Assembly: GCF_005221325.1 (NCBI RefSeq)
Contig: NZ_CP039888.1
Span: 2,431,501-2,495,500 of the forward strand
DNA: 64,000 bases
Direction: 5' to 3'
Origin: Agrobacterium tumefaciens
GTDB taxonomy: Bacteria; Pseudomonadota; Alphaproteobacteria; Rhizobiales; Rhizobiaceae
The notes beneath the pieces were generated by a model. It saw nothing but the letters and a program-made list of their open reading frames with translations. It did no database searches and was not told where the DNA came from. This document shows positions 18,013 to 27,194 of the stretch, piece by piece (the first letter of the stretch is position 1; every line of letters starts with the position of its first letter). The position numbers and the translations under genes were made by a program.

Positions 18013-20570
18013 TCGGCTCGATTTTCCCATCTTTCGCCAACATCAGAAACGCCGCAAGGCTGGCCCGGCGTGAAATCCGCGGCGGTCTGCGCGGCTTTTA
18101 CATTTTTCTCGCCTGTATTGCGCTGGGAACCGGTGCCATCGCCGCCGTCAATTCCGTGTCCCGCGCGGTCACCAGCGCCATTGCTACCGAAGGTCAGTCC
18201 ATTCTGGCCGGGGATGTGCGTTTCGAACTGCGCAACAGGGAGGCGACGGCAGAAGAGCGCTCCTATCTCGACAGCCTCGGCACCGTCGCGGTCTCCACAG
18301 GGTTGCGATCCATGGCCCGTCTTGCCGACGGCTCCGAACAGACCCTGACGGAGGTGAAAGCCATTGACGGCGCCTATCCGCTCTATGGCACCTTCGCGGC
18401 CGACCCCAATGGGCCACTCAGCGAGCTTCTGGCCGGCAACGGCGATACCTATGGCGCCGTCGCAGCACCTCTTCTGCTGGAACGGCTTGGCATCAAGATC
18501 GGTGATGAAATTCTGCTCGGCAATACGAAGCTGAGATTGACCGGCACGGTGGTCGACGAGCCGGATGCGCTGTCGGATGGTTTTGGTTTTGCCCCGAGGC
18601 TTGTCGTCAGCCGCGATGCACTCTTTGCTTCCGGCCTCATCCAGACCGGCAGCCTCGTTGAACACGCCTACAAGATCAAGCTGAACGACCCGGCGGCGCG
18701 GGCAACCATGACAGACGCGGCCAACAAGGCCCTCCCCGACGCCGGCTGGTCCATTCGCACCAGCGACCGGGCAGCGCCCTCGCTCACCGAAAACGTCAAC
18801 CGCTTTTCGCAATTCCTCACGCTGGTGGGTCTCACCGCCCTTATCGTCGGCGGGGTCGGCGTCGCCAACGCCGTTCGCGCCTTTCTCGATTCCAAGCGTA
18901 CGACGATCGCCTCGCTGAAATGCCTGGGCGCACCGGCCTCCGTGGTCACCATGACCTATCTCTTCCAGATCGCCTTCATTGCTGCCGTCGGCATCGTGAT
19001 CGGCCTTGTGGTTGGCGCCATCGCGCCGCTTGTCGCCGTGCGGTTTCTCGAAGGCGTGCTGCCTGTGCCGGAAGGGCTTGCCTTTTATCCCGGCGCGCTG
19101 GGTCTCGCCGCCCTGTTCGGCCTGTTGACGACGCTCGCCTTCGCCATCGTGCCGCTCGGCCAGGCGCGCGAGGTGCCAGCAACGGCACTGTTCCGCGAAC
19201 AGGGTTTCGAGGAGGGTAGCTGGCCATCCTGGCCTTATCTCGCCGCAACCGGCCTGCTTCTGGCGGCGCTGGCCGCACTCGCCATCTTTTCGGCGGAAGA
19301 CCGTTTCATCGCCTCGGTGTTCCTTGCGGCAATCGCTTTTGCCTTCGTGGTGTTGCGGCTGGTGGCTTCGGGCGTCAAGGCCATCGCCAAACGCAGCCCG
19401 CGCGTTCATTCAGCCGCACTTCGGTTGGCGATCGGCAATATTCACCGCCCCGGCGCGCTCACCCCCTCGGTCGTCCTATCCCTCGGCCTCGGCCTCACCC
19501 TGCTCGTGACGTTGACGCTGATCGACGGCAATCTGCGCCGCGAACTGACGGACAGCCTGCCGGAAAAGGCACCCAATTTCTTCTTCGTGGATATTCAGGG
19601 CAGCGAAGTTCAGGGCTTTCGCGACCTCCTGAAACGGGAAGCGCCCGAGGGAGCGCTGACCGAAGTGCCGATGCTGCGTGGCCGTATCATGGCGCTGAAC
19701 GGCACGGATGTGACGAAAATGGAGGTGCCGCCGGGAGGACGCTGGCTGCTGCGTGGCGACAGGGGCATAACCTATTCGGAAAACGGGCCCGAAAACGCGA
19801 CGCTGACAGAGGGAACATGGTGGGAGCAGGATTATAGCGGCGAACCGCTGGTCTCCTTCGCGGCGAAAGAGGCGGGGGATCTGGGCCTCAAGATCGGTGA
19901 CAAGGTCACCGTCAACGTGCTCGGCCGCAGCATCACGGCCAGGATCGCCAATCTGCGCAATGTCGAATGGGAATCCCTCTCGATCAATTTCGTCATGGTG
20001 TTTTCACCCAATACCTTCCGCGGCGCACCCCATGCCTGGCTTGCGACCCTTGCCGATCCCTCGGCAACCGCCAGCGACGAGGGCCGCATATTGCGCGCCG
20101 TCACCAACAGCTATCCGACGATCACCAGCGTGCGCGTGAAGGATGCACTTGATGTCGTCAACCGGCTGGTCGGCCAACTCGCCACCGCTATCCGCGCGGC
20201 TGCGGCCGTTGCGCTCATCGCATCCGTTCTGGTGCTTGCCGGCGCACTCGCCGCCGGCAATCGCGCCCGCACCCATGACGCGGTCATCCTCAAAACGCTG
20301 GGCGGCACGCGAAACCTGCTCATCCGCGCCTTCTCCTACGAATATATGATACTCGGTCTCGCCACCGCCGTCTTCGCGCTTTTTGCCGGCGGCGTTTCCG
20401 CATGGTTCGTGGTCGCCCGCATCATGAAACTGCCGTCCAGCTTCCTGCCGGATGTGGCGATCGGTACGCTTGTCATTGCCCTCGTCATGACCGTTGGTAT
20501 CGGCCTCATCGGCACCTGGCGGATCCTCGGGCAGAAGGCGGCGCCGGTTCTGCGGCAAGCGGGGGAATGA
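18009..20570 (+). CDS. ybbP: FtsX-like ABC permease, YbbP type
   Basis: An 853-residue inner-membrane protein with an N-terminal membrane helix (about 25-50), a large periplasmic domain, then FtsX-type helices near 265-400, more helices near 410-450, a second periplasmic domain and a final FtsX block near 720-845. The duplicated FtsX layout and the length match YbbP. It is translationally coupled to the ATPase gene. No lipoprotein-release motif is clear, so a role in lipoprotein or envelope handling is only inferred. Confidence 0.9.
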   Translation: MIGSIFPSFANIRNAARLARREIRGGLRGFYIFLACIALGTGAIAAVNSVSRAVTSAIATEGQSILAGDVRFELRNREATAEERSYLDSLGTVAVSTGLRSMARLADGSEQTLTEVKAIDGAYPLYGTFAADPNGPLSELLAGNGDTYGAVAAPLLLERLGIKIGDEILLGNTKLRLTGTVVDEPDALSDGFGFAPRLVVSRDALFASGLIQTGSLVEHAYKIKLNDPAARATMTDAANKALPDAGWSIRTSDRAAPSLTENVNRFSQFLTLVGLTALIVGGVGVANAVRAFLDSKRTTIASLKCLGAPASVVTMTYLFQIAFIAAVGIVIGLVVGAIAPLVAVRFLEGVLPVPEGLAFYPGALGLAALFGLLTTLAFAIVPLGQAREVPATALFREQGFEEGSWPSWPYLAATGLLLAALAALAIFSAEDRFIASVFLAAIAFAFVVLRLVASGVKAIAKRSPRVHSAALRLAIGNIHRPGALTPSVVLSLGLGLTLLVTLTLIDGNLRRELTDSLPEKAPNFFFVDIQGSEVQGFRDLLKREAPEGALTEVPMLRGRIMALNGTDVTKMEVPPGGRWLLRGDRGITYSENGPENATLTEGTWWEQDYSGEPLVSFAAKEAGDLGLKIGDKVTVNVLGRSITARIANLRNVEWESLSINFVMVFSPNTFRGAPHAWLATLADPSATASDEGRILRAVTNSYPTITSVRVKDALDVVNRLVGQLATAIRAAAAVALIASVLVLAGALAAGNRARTHDAVILKTLGGTRNLLIRAFSYEYMILGLATAVFALFAGGVSAWFVVARIMKLPSSFLPDVAIGTLVIALVMTVGIGLIGTWRILGQKAAPVLRQAGE

Positions 20571-20714
20571 TCATCGGTTGTGCGCCGCTTAACTTTAACG
20601 ATTAATTCTTTGTAATGATCGCCAAAACGTGAGCGCTTTTCGCGCATATGGTGTCTTTTCGGCAGCAAAAGGCCTTGTATCGGACACGTTCTGCCATCAT
20701 ATTCTTGAGCAGGC

Positions 20715-20788
20715 TTGCTGAAGCTCCGCAGCGGCGCCCGGGAGGTATCCCGACACCGTAGCAATCACGGAGCTCAAAAGAGGAAACA
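20715..20788 (+). ncRNA. structured 5' leader, ybhL-type RNA element
   Basis: Directly before the Bax-inhibitor-1 (ybhL-like) gene there is an outer stem GCTCCG (20723-20728) with CGGAGC (20768-20773), an inner stem CGGGA (20739-20743) with TCCCG (20748-20752) closing the loop GGTA, and weaker pairing CGG/CCG between them. The ribosome binding site AGAGGAAAC follows the outer stem at once. A ybhL leader motif has been described upstream of this gene in alphaproteobacteria; the match by position and structure is mine, not a covariance-model hit. Confidence 0.6.
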
Positions 20789-21571
20789 ATGGCTGATTTC
20801 AATAACTACCAGAACCGCATGGCGCAGACCCGTGCACAGTCTGGTGCGATGATCGATGAAGGTCTTCGCGCCTATATGCTCAAGGTTTACAACCTGATGG
20901 CGCTGGCTCTGGTCATCACCGGTGTCGCGGCGTTCGGCTTCGCCATGCTTGCTACGACAACTGATCCCGCTGCCGCGGTTGCAACGCTGCCGAACGGCAA
21001 GATGCTGACCTCCCTGGGCGCCCTTGTTTATGCGTCGCCGCTGCGCTGGGTCGTCATGCTGGCACCGCTCGGACTGGTCTTCTTCCTTAGCTTCCGTATT
21101 CAGAACATGAGCGTTTCCGCGGCTCAGTCGACCTTCTGGGTTTATGCCGCTCTCATGGGCGTGTCGCTGTCCTCGATCTTCCTCAGATATACTGAAGGAA
21201 GCATTGTACAGACGTTCTTCGTGACCGCTGCTTCGTTCGGCGCGCTCTCGCTTTACGGCTATACGACGAAGAAGGACCTCTCCGGCATGGGGTCGTTCCT
21301 GATCATGGGTCTGTTCGGCCTCATCATCGCCTCCATCGTCAATATTTTCCTTGGTTCCGGCGCCCTGCAGTTCGCGATCTCCGCGATCGGCGTGCTGATC
21401 TTCGCAGGCCTGACCGCCTACGACACCCAGAAGATCAAGGAAATGTATTTCGATGCCGACGATGTTGCCGTGGCTGGCCGCAAGGCTATCATGGGCGCGC
21501 TGACGCTCTATCTTGACTTCATCAACCTCTTCACCTTCCTGCTGCAGTTCCTCGGTAACCGCAACGACTAA
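20789..21571 (+). CDS. ybhL: Bax inhibitor-1/YccA family membrane protein (YbhL-like)
   Basis: A 260-residue inner-membrane protein with about seven hydrophobic segments. The C-terminal stretch FAGLTAYDTQKIKEMY carries the conserved family Asp, and the last helix is followed by LYLDFINLFTFLLQFLG. The BI-1 fold is linked to calcium leak and membrane stress; the bacterial role is unsettled. The ATG at 20789 follows AGAGGAAAC. It is monocistronic with a structured leader and a strong terminator. Confidence 0.93.
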   Translation: MADFNNYQNRMAQTRAQSGAMIDEGLRAYMLKVYNLMALALVITGVAAFGFAMLATTTDPAAAVATLPNGKMLTSLGALVYASPLRWVVMLAPLGLVFFLSFRIQNMSVSAAQSTFWVYAALMGVSLSSIFLRYTEGSIVQTFFVTAASFGALSLYGYTTKKDLSGMGSFLIMGLFGLIIASIVNIFLGSGALQFAISAIGVLIFAGLTAYDTQKIKEMYFDADDVAVAGRKAIMGALTLYLDFINLFTFLLQFLGNRND

Positions 21572-21598
21572 GGCTGAGAGGCTTTGAGACGGACATGC

Positions 21599-21626
21599 GA
21601 AAGGCGGCCCTTCGGCCGCCTTTTTA
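21599..21626. terminator. bidirectional terminator
   Basis: AAGGCGGCC (21601-21609) pairs with GGCCGCCTT (21614-21622), followed by TTTTTAA. It lies past the BI-1 gene and before the convergent DUF2794 gene. Confidence 0.88.
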
Positions 21627-21697
21627 ATTGCGAATAGCCATTACACACATTGGCGGCCCACCCGTTCTTCATGAGAGGCAGACCCGCCAGTCAAAGT

Positions 21698-22090
21698 TCA
21701 CTCGATGAGCTTCAGAACCTTGTCGAAAACCTTGAGAACCTGCGGCAGCTCATGGCCGCGCTTGAGAATGCGCCCGTCCACATTCACCACGCAATAGGCG
21801 CCCTGTTTCGTCGCCAGCTTGGGGTTCTTCTCGATCCTGTAAAGCGGCATTTCACCCGAACGTTTGAAGACAGAAAACACCGCCTTCTCCTTCAGATGGT
21901 CGATGGCGTAGTCGCGCCATTCTCCCTCCCCCACCATGCGGCCATAGATACGCAGGATGGCATCCAGCTCGCGGCGGTGAAAGGTGACCGGCAAAGGGTC
22001 CTTATTCGTCTTATATTCACGGAGATCGATAACGGTGGAATTGTCGCGTGAAGCGGTCTGCACCTGCTGCACATCCGGTTGATCGGTCAT
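21698..22090 (-). CDS. DUF2794 family protein
   Basis: A 130-residue protein restricted, to my knowledge, to alphaproteobacteria. The stretch FHRRELDAILRIYGRMV and the following GEWRDYAIDHL are the hallmark of the family, and FKRSGEMPLYRIEKNP completes it. No membrane helix or signal peptide is seen. Function unknown. It is probably transcribed alone from the spacer at 22091-22458. Confidence 0.88.
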   Translation of the reverse strand: MTDQPDVQQVQTASRDNSTVIDLREYKTNKDPLPVTFHRRELDAILRIYGRMVGEGEWRDYAIDHLKEKAVFSVFKRSGEMPLYRIEKNPKLATKQGAYCVVNVDGRILKRGHELPQVLKVFDKVLKLIE

Positions 22091-22458
22091 CCAATACCTC
22101 CGAATCCACCCAAATCATCAGATCAATGTGAGCCCGAGGCAGCGAAATTGCAAGCCTTGCGCCATCAAGAGGGTTTGACAGGCTTCGGGCAGCGATGAAG
22201 CAGGAGGCGATGCCGGACCGCCGGCCGCAAGGCCCATAAAGAGGCTGCCGCCATAAAAGCAGAGGTAAAAATTGGTAACCATTTAGGCACCCTTTTTAGG
22301 GGAGCCTGCCGTATTTCGGTCAAACCATGGCCTGAATTGGGTGGAATAGTCCTATTGTCAATTGATGCCTAGGCACCAAGATGACCCGGTCCGGTGCATT
22401 GACCCTTTACCCCCAGCCCCCAATGCCCGGATCGGATCTTCCATCGCCAGAGCGGCGA
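22091..22458. other. intergenic region between two minus-strand genes
   Basis: 368 bases between DUF2794 and DUF1223. The clearest signal is an imperfect inverted repeat near 22286-22310 (AGGCACCC ... GGGGAGCCT around TTTTTA), which could be a hairpin or operator. A 54-codon open frame on the minus strand (22118-22282) is listed separately. The rest shows no recognised element. Confidence 0.5.
22118..22282 (-). CDS. possible small hypothetical protein
   Basis: A 54-codon open frame that starts MVTNFYLCFYGGSLFMGLAA and has a hydrophobic first half, a possible signal or membrane segment, followed by a Pro/Ser-rich stretch with two further Cys. A GGGTGCC stretch lies seven bases before the ATG. 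I recognise no family and see no strong ribosome binding site. It may be chance; it is listed because it fills most of an otherwise empty spacer. Confidence 0.22.
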   Translation of the reverse strand: MVTNFYLCFYGGSLFMGLAAGGPASPPASSLPEACQTLLMAQGLQFRCLGLTLI

Positions 22459-23199
22459 TTACTGTGTTTCATTCCCCAGCAGAATACTTGCGCCGACGAT
22501 AGCCGCCGGATCGCCGCTGGCATTTGCCGTCTGCAACAGCACGGCACAGCCACCCTTTTTCACCTTTGCCACCACGCTTGCCGGAAGCTTCACCGTCATC
22601 GGTGAACCATCCCACATACCGACGGTCTGCACATCGTAGACGCTGTGCCAGTAGGACATTTTTTTCCCCTGGTTCTCGCCCTTCTGCACGTCCACAGTCT
22701 GTTCGCGCGTGAAGTAGGCAACCACGACATCGGCCTTGCCATTGCCCGCGCCAATATCGATCTCCACCTCCTCACCGGCAAATTTCGACGATACTGGAAC
22801 GTTCAGTCCCTGGCCTTCCCGCTTGAAGGCATCAAGCCTGTCATAGATACCACGGACGTCGGCACCCTTGACGTGGTCCCGGCCGTTCAGAATGGCCTGC
22901 GGCGTATAGACCCCGTTGCGGCCGAGCGCGCGCATATAGCCATATTGCCGGTCGGTATTTTCCTTCGATGCCAGCGAATCGGTCCAGCCGAGATAATTCC
23001 AGTAATCGACATGGTAGGAAAGACCAACGACATCGCCCTTCTGGATCATCTTGCGCAGGGCCTCATCCGCCGGTGGGCAGGAGGCGCATCCCTGCGACGT
23101 GAACAATTCGACAACGCCCTTCACGGCCTCCTGCGCCTGCGCGGAGGTGACGAGGAACGTGCCGAGAAGACATATCGACAGGGGGAATTTCAGCGGCAT
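22459..23199 (-). CDS. DUF1223 family secreted thioredoxin-like protein
   Basis: A 246-residue protein with a signal peptide (MPLKFPLSICLLGTFLVTSA, cleaved after AQA). The mature part starts with VVELFTSQGCASCPPAD, the DUF1223 signature, with a C-x-x-C at the tip of a thioredoxin-like fold; HVDYWNYLGW and YTPQAILNG are the other family blocks. The role is unknown, and a periplasmic redox role is an inference. The ATG at 23199 is chosen because the upstream open frame lacks a signal-peptide start. Confidence 0.9.
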   Translation of the reverse strand: MPLKFPLSICLLGTFLVTSAQAQEAVKGVVELFTSQGCASCPPADEALRKMIQKGDVVGLSYHVDYWNYLGWTDSLASKENTDRQYGYMRALGRNGVYTPQAILNGRDHVKGADVRGIYDRLDAFKREGQGLNVPVSSKFAGEEVEIDIGAGNGKADVVVAYFTREQTVDVQKGENQGKKMSYWHSVYDVQTVGMWDGSPMTVKLPASVVAKVKKGGCAVLLQTANASGDPAAIVGASILLGNETQ

Positions 23200-23348
23200 T
23201 ACAAAAACCTTTGTCCGGAAGAAATCCAGACGAATTGATGTGATCAATCCTGCCGGGATACAAACCGGAAAATAACGTCTATTGCCCCTCAATAGAAAGT
23301 CACGAAGGGGTGAGCGACAATCACAAAAAACGAGCCCAGGAAATGGAA

Positions 23349-23378
23349 AGACGCCGGGATTTCTCCCGGCGCCTTGGA
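23349..23378 (-). terminator. terminator of acnA
   Basis: CGCCGGGA (23352-23359) pairs with TCCCGGCG (23364-23371) around TTTC, 10-40 bases past the acnA stop; CTTTCC follows on the minus strand. The U tract is short. Confidence 0.6.
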
Positions 23379-23388
23379 TTGTTGAAGT

Positions 23389-26082
23389 TCAGGCGGCCAG
23401 ATCGCGAAGAACGGTCTGCAGAATACCGCCATTGTTCATGTAGATCACTTCATCAAGCGTATCGATGCGGCAAAGAAGCGGAACTTCCTTCACTGAACCG
23501 TCGCTGTAGGTGATCTTGGCGATCTTCTTTTCACGCGGCTTGATTTCGCCTTCGAGACCGTCGATCTCGACGACTTCATCACCCTTGAGATCGAGGCTCG
23601 CCCACGTCGTGCCCTCCTCGAAGACGAACGGAACGACACCCATGCCGACGAGGTTGGAGCGGTGAATACGCTCGAAGGACTGCGCAATCACAGCCTTGAC
23701 GCCGAGCAGGTTTGTACCCTTCGCCGCCCAGTCGCGGGACGAGCCGTTACCATATTCGACACCGGCAAAGATGACGAGCGGGACGCCTTCCGCCTTGTAT
23801 TTCATGGCAGCGTCGTAAATCGACATCTCTTCCTTGGACGGATAGTGGATGGTGTAGCCACCTTCCTTACCGTTCGGGCCGAGCATGTGGTTGCGGATGC
23901 GGATATTGGCGAAGGTGCCGCGCATCATCACTTCATGATTGCCACGACGCGTGCCGTACTGGTTGAAGTCGGCAACGGCAACGCCATTTTCCGTCAGATA
24001 GGCGCCAGCCGGCGAGGCAGCTTTGATCGACCCGGCCGGGGAAATATGGTCGGTCGTGATCTTGTCGCCGAACAGGCCAAGGACGCGCGCACCCTTGATG
24101 TTCTTGAGGCCAGTGCCTTTTTTGCCCATGCCCACGAAGTAAGGCGGGTTCTGGACATAGGTCGACTGGTCATCCCAGGCATAGGTCTGGCCCGGCGGAA
24201 CCTGAACGGCCTGCCAGTTCGCATCCCCCTTGAACACATCAGCATATTTCGTTTCATAAAGCTCGCGGGTGACGTATTTCAGGATGAATTCCTGGATTTC
24301 CTTCGAGGTCGGCCAGATATCCTTGAGATAAACAGGATTGCCATTCTGGTCGTCGCCGATCGGCTCCTTGGTCAGGTCCTTCTGGACCGTGCCGGCAAGA
24401 GCATAGGCCACGACGAGCGGCGGCGATGCCAGATAGTTCGCCTGAACGTCAGGCGAAATGCGGCCTTCGAAGTTGCGGTTGCCCGAGAGAACGCCTGATG
24501 TGATCAGGCCCTTGTCGTTGATCGTCTTGGAGATCGCAGGCGGAAGCGGACCGGAATTGCCGATGCAGGTAGTGCAGCCGAAACCGACGAGATTGAAGCC
24601 GATCGCATCGAGATCCTTCTGCAGACCTGACTTGTCGAGATATTCGGCAACGACCTGCGATCCGGGTGCAAGCGAGGTCTTCACCCACGGCTTTGACTTC
24701 AGCCCCCTGGCGACCGCATTGCGGGCGAGAAGGCCGGCGGCGATGAGAACCGAAGGGTTGGAGGTGTTGGTGCAGGAGGTGATGGCCGCAATCGCCACAT
24801 CGCCATGGCCGAGATCAAAATCTTCGCCCTCAACCGCATAGCGGCTATGGAGCTGGCCGGGCTTCTTGTAGTCGTTCTCAAGAGCCGTCGCGAAATTAGG
24901 CGCGATGGTTTCGAGCGGCAGGCGGCCTTCCGGACGCTTGGGGCCAGCCATGGAGGGCACGACGTCACCGAGATCAAGTTCCAGCGTGTCGGTGAAGACG
25001 AGGTCGGAACCATCGCCGGTGCGCCACATGTCCTGCGCCTTCGAATAGGCTTCGACAAGGGCAATACGGTCCTTGGCACGGCCGGACATGGTCAGGTAGT
25101 TGATGGTTTCACCGTCAACCGGGAAGAAGCCGCAGGTCGCGCCATATTCCGGGCCCATGTTACCGATGGTCGCACGGTCGGCGAGAGACATCGAATCAAG
25201 GCCGGGACCGAAGAATTCGACGAACTTTGAAACCACGCCCTTCTTGCGCAGCATCTGCACGACGGTCAGCACGAGGTCGGTCGCGGTGACACCTTCCTTC
25301 ACCTTGCCGGTCAGCTTGAAGCCGATGACCTCGGGCAGAAGCATGGAGACCGGCTGGCCGAGCATCGCCGCTTCAGCCTCGATACCGCCAACACCCCAGC
25401 CGAGAACGCCAAGACCATTGATCATGGTCGTGTGCGAATCGGTGCCGACGCAGGTATCCGGATAAGCGATGGTCTCGCCATCCTCTTCCTTGGTCCACAC
25501 CGTCTGGCCGAGATATTCGAGGTTGACCTGGTGACAGATGCCGGTGCCGGGCGGAACGACGCGGAAGTTCTTGAACGCCTGCTGGCCCCACTTCAGGAAG
25601 CGGTAACGCTCGCCGTTGCGCTCATATTCGAGCTCCACGTTGCGGGCAAAGGCGCTCGGCGTGCCGAATTCGTCAACGATAACAGAGTGGTCGATGACGA
25701 GATCGACGGGAACGAGCGGATTGATCTTTTCCGGATCGCCACCCAGCGCCTTGAGGCCGTCACGCATAGCGGCAAGGTCGACCACGGCGGGAACGCCGGT
25801 AAAGTCCTGCATCAGAACGCGGGCGGGGCGGTAGGCGATTTCGGTTTCGGTCAGGCCCTTATTGTTCAGCCATTCGGAAACCGCAAGAATGTGCTCCTTG
25901 GTGACGGACTGGCCGTCCTCGAAACGCAGCAAGTTTTCGAGCAGAACCTTCATGGAATAGGGCAGCTTGGAAACGCCCTTGAGGCCATTGGCTTCAGCCT
26001 TGGGAAGGCTGAAATAGACGTATTCCTTACCATCAACGGTAAGGATGGAACGACATTGAAAACTGTCGAGTGATTTGGGCAT
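23389..26082 (-). CDS. acnA: aconitate hydratase A
   Basis: An 897-residue [4Fe-4S] enzyme of the TCA cycle that turns citrate into isocitrate. Cluster cysteines are seen in SCTNTSNPS and in GFGCTTCIGNSGP; DSHTTMINGLGVLGWGVGG and YGNGSSRDWAAKG are substrate-binding blocks. The length and the SLDSFQ-type start mark it as the AcnA/IRP branch rather than AcnB. It is divergent from the cytochrome c maturation operon. The apo form may also bind RNA as in other AcnA proteins (family knowledge). Confidence 0.97.
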   Translation of the reverse strand: MPKSLDSFQCRSILTVDGKEYVYFSLPKAEANGLKGVSKLPYSMKVLLENLLRFEDGQSVTKEHILAVSEWLNNKGLTETEIAYRPARVLMQDFTGVPAVVDLAAMRDGLKALGGDPEKINPLVPVDLVIDHSVIVDEFGTPSAFARNVELEYERNGERYRFLKWGQQAFKNFRVVPPGTGICHQVNLEYLGQTVWTKEEDGETIAYPDTCVGTDSHTTMINGLGVLGWGVGGIEAEAAMLGQPVSMLLPEVIGFKLTGKVKEGVTATDLVLTVVQMLRKKGVVSKFVEFFGPGLDSMSLADRATIGNMGPEYGATCGFFPVDGETINYLTMSGRAKDRIALVEAYSKAQDMWRTGDGSDLVFTDTLELDLGDVVPSMAGPKRPEGRLPLETIAPNFATALENDYKKPGQLHSRYAVEGEDFDLGHGDVAIAAITSCTNTSNPSVLIAAGLLARNAVARGLKSKPWVKTSLAPGSQVVAEYLDKSGLQKDLDAIGFNLVGFGCTTCIGNSGPLPPAISKTINDKGLITSGVLSGNRNFEGRISPDVQANYLASPPLVVAYALAGTVQKDLTKEPIGDDQNGNPVYLKDIWPTSKEIQEFILKYVTRELYETKYADVFKGDANWQAVQVPPGQTYAWDDQSTYVQNPPYFVGMGKKGTGLKNIKGARVLGLFGDKITTDHISPAGSIKAASPAGAYLTENGVAVADFNQYGTRRGNHEVMMRGTFANIRIRNHMLGPNGKEGGYTIHYPSKEEMSIYDAAMKYKAEGVPLVIFAGVEYGNGSSRDWAAKGTNLLGVKAVIAQSFERIHRSNLVGMGVVPFVFEEGTTWASLDLKGDEVVEIDGLEGEIKPREKKIAKITYSDGSVKEVPLLCRIDTLDEVIYMNNGGILQTVLRDLAA

Positions 26083-26350
26083 GGATTAAAACCCCGCTTA
26101 CACTGATAGCCAACACGTTCGTGCGGACACCTATGCACTCAAGCACATCAGGATGCGGGTACGACCATTTCCGCTGTCCGCACGTGAAAATTGCTCCTCG
26201 CAATCGTCAAGTCCGGCGCAAGATGATGTTCACGCCGGCCGCTGGCGTGTTGACACCCATATAGATAATTTCAGAGAAACGTGCCAGACCATTCAACGAA
26301 GCTAATCGATTTTTTTATCGAGATGACGAAATCTTAAACGGAACCGCAGC
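26083..26350. promoter_or_regulatory. divergent promoter region acnA/ccmA
   Basis: 268 bases carrying both promoters. A short inverted repeat TCGAT-N6-ATCGA (26306-26321) sits 30 bases before ccmA, with six T between the arms. It may be an operator or a weak hairpin. No iron-box consensus was recognised with certainty. Confidence 0.35.
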
Positions 26351-26986
26351 ATGGATTTGACGGCGGAAAATCTTGGCGTGCGACGCGGCGAAGATTTCAT
26401 ATTCATGAACATTTCCTTCAAGTTAAGCGACGGAGAGGCGCTGGTGCTGACCGGCCGCAATGGCTCGGGAAAATCCACGCTTCTGCGCACGGTGGCCGGC
26501 CTGTTGCGTCCCGAACAGGGGCGGGTAAAGATAGCCGGCGAAGGAATTGACGCCGAGATGTGGCCGTCGGAGGCCTGCCATTATCTCGGCCATCGCAATG
26601 CGATGAAAACCGAACTGACGGTCGCGGAAAATCTGCGCTTCTGGAAGGACTTCCTCGGCGATTTTCCAGGTGGCACGGGCGTGGCGATCGATGAGGCAGC
26701 GGAGATCGTCGGTCTCGCCGGCATCACCCACCTGCCCTTTGGTTATCTCTCGGCCGGCCAGCAGCGGCGTTTTGCGATGGCGAAGCTCCTTGTCGCCTGG
26801 CGGCCGGTGTGGATTCTCGACGAGCCAACGGCGGCGCTGGACAGGGCTGCGGACGCCATGTTTACCGATCTCGTGAAAAGCCATCTGGGGAAAGGCGGGA
26901 TCGTGCTGGCTGCGACCCATCAGCCTTTGGGGCTGGACAAGGCGCGGGAGTTGCAGATGACGGGTTTTGCGGGTGTGGAGGCTTAG
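26351..26986 (+). CDS. ccmA: heme exporter ATP-binding protein CcmA
   Basis: A 211-residue ABC ATPase of the CcmABCD complex, which releases holo-CcmE during cytochrome c maturation. Walker A GRNGSGKST is near residues 36-44, the signature is LSAGQQRRFAMAKLL and Walker B is VWILDEPTAALD. The GQQRR form of the signature and YLGHRNAMKTELT are typical of CcmA. It is the first gene of ccmABCDG. An unusual 208-base gap with a palindromic repeat separates it from ccmB. Confidence 0.95.
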   Translation: MDLTAENLGVRRGEDFIFMNISFKLSDGEALVLTGRNGSGKSTLLRTVAGLLRPEQGRVKIAGEGIDAEMWPSEACHYLGHRNAMKTELTVAENLRFWKDFLGDFPGGTGVAIDEAAEIVGLAGITHLPFGYLSAGQQRRFAMAKLLVAWRPVWILDEPTAALDRAADAMFTDLVKSHLGKGGIVLAATHQPLGLDKARELQMTGFAGVEA

Positions 26987-27010
26987 GCATGATGGTGATG
27001 TGCACGCGGC

Positions 27011-27170
27011 TTACCCCCCTCTGCCCTGCCGGGCATCTCCCCCTCAAGGGGGGAGATCGGCAAGCGGCTCTCCCGCCACTTCATTCTCAAGCTCTTAGAT
27101 GTGCGAGACCTCACCGCAAATCGATCTCCCCCCTTGAGGGGGAGATGCCAGGCAGGGCAGAGGGGGGTAA
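27011..27170. repeat. 160 bp inverted-repeat element inside the ccm operon
   Basis: Two 49-base arms (27011-27059 and 27122-27170) are reverse complements with a single mismatch and flank a 62-base centre. Each arm itself holds a palindrome, CTCCCCCTCAAGG(G)GGGAG. This layout resembles the palindromic intergenic mosaic elements of rhizobia (RIME-like). It lies between ccmA and ccmB, so the operon mRNA would fold into a long stem here. Copy number was not tested. Confidence 0.85.
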
Positions 27171-27194
27171 AGCCCCAGACGCGGAGCAACCCCA

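Noticed and set aside
17718..19409. 563-codon open frame on the minus strand opposite the ybbA/ybbP pair
   Set aside because: The composition (Gly, Arg, His, Gln runs) is that of antisense to G+C-rich membrane-protein genes; no ribosome binding site or domain.
27011..27170. Insertion-sequence remnant or transposon end
   Set aside because: The arms are typical of a palindromic intergenic element; no transposase fragment and no target-site duplication was evident.
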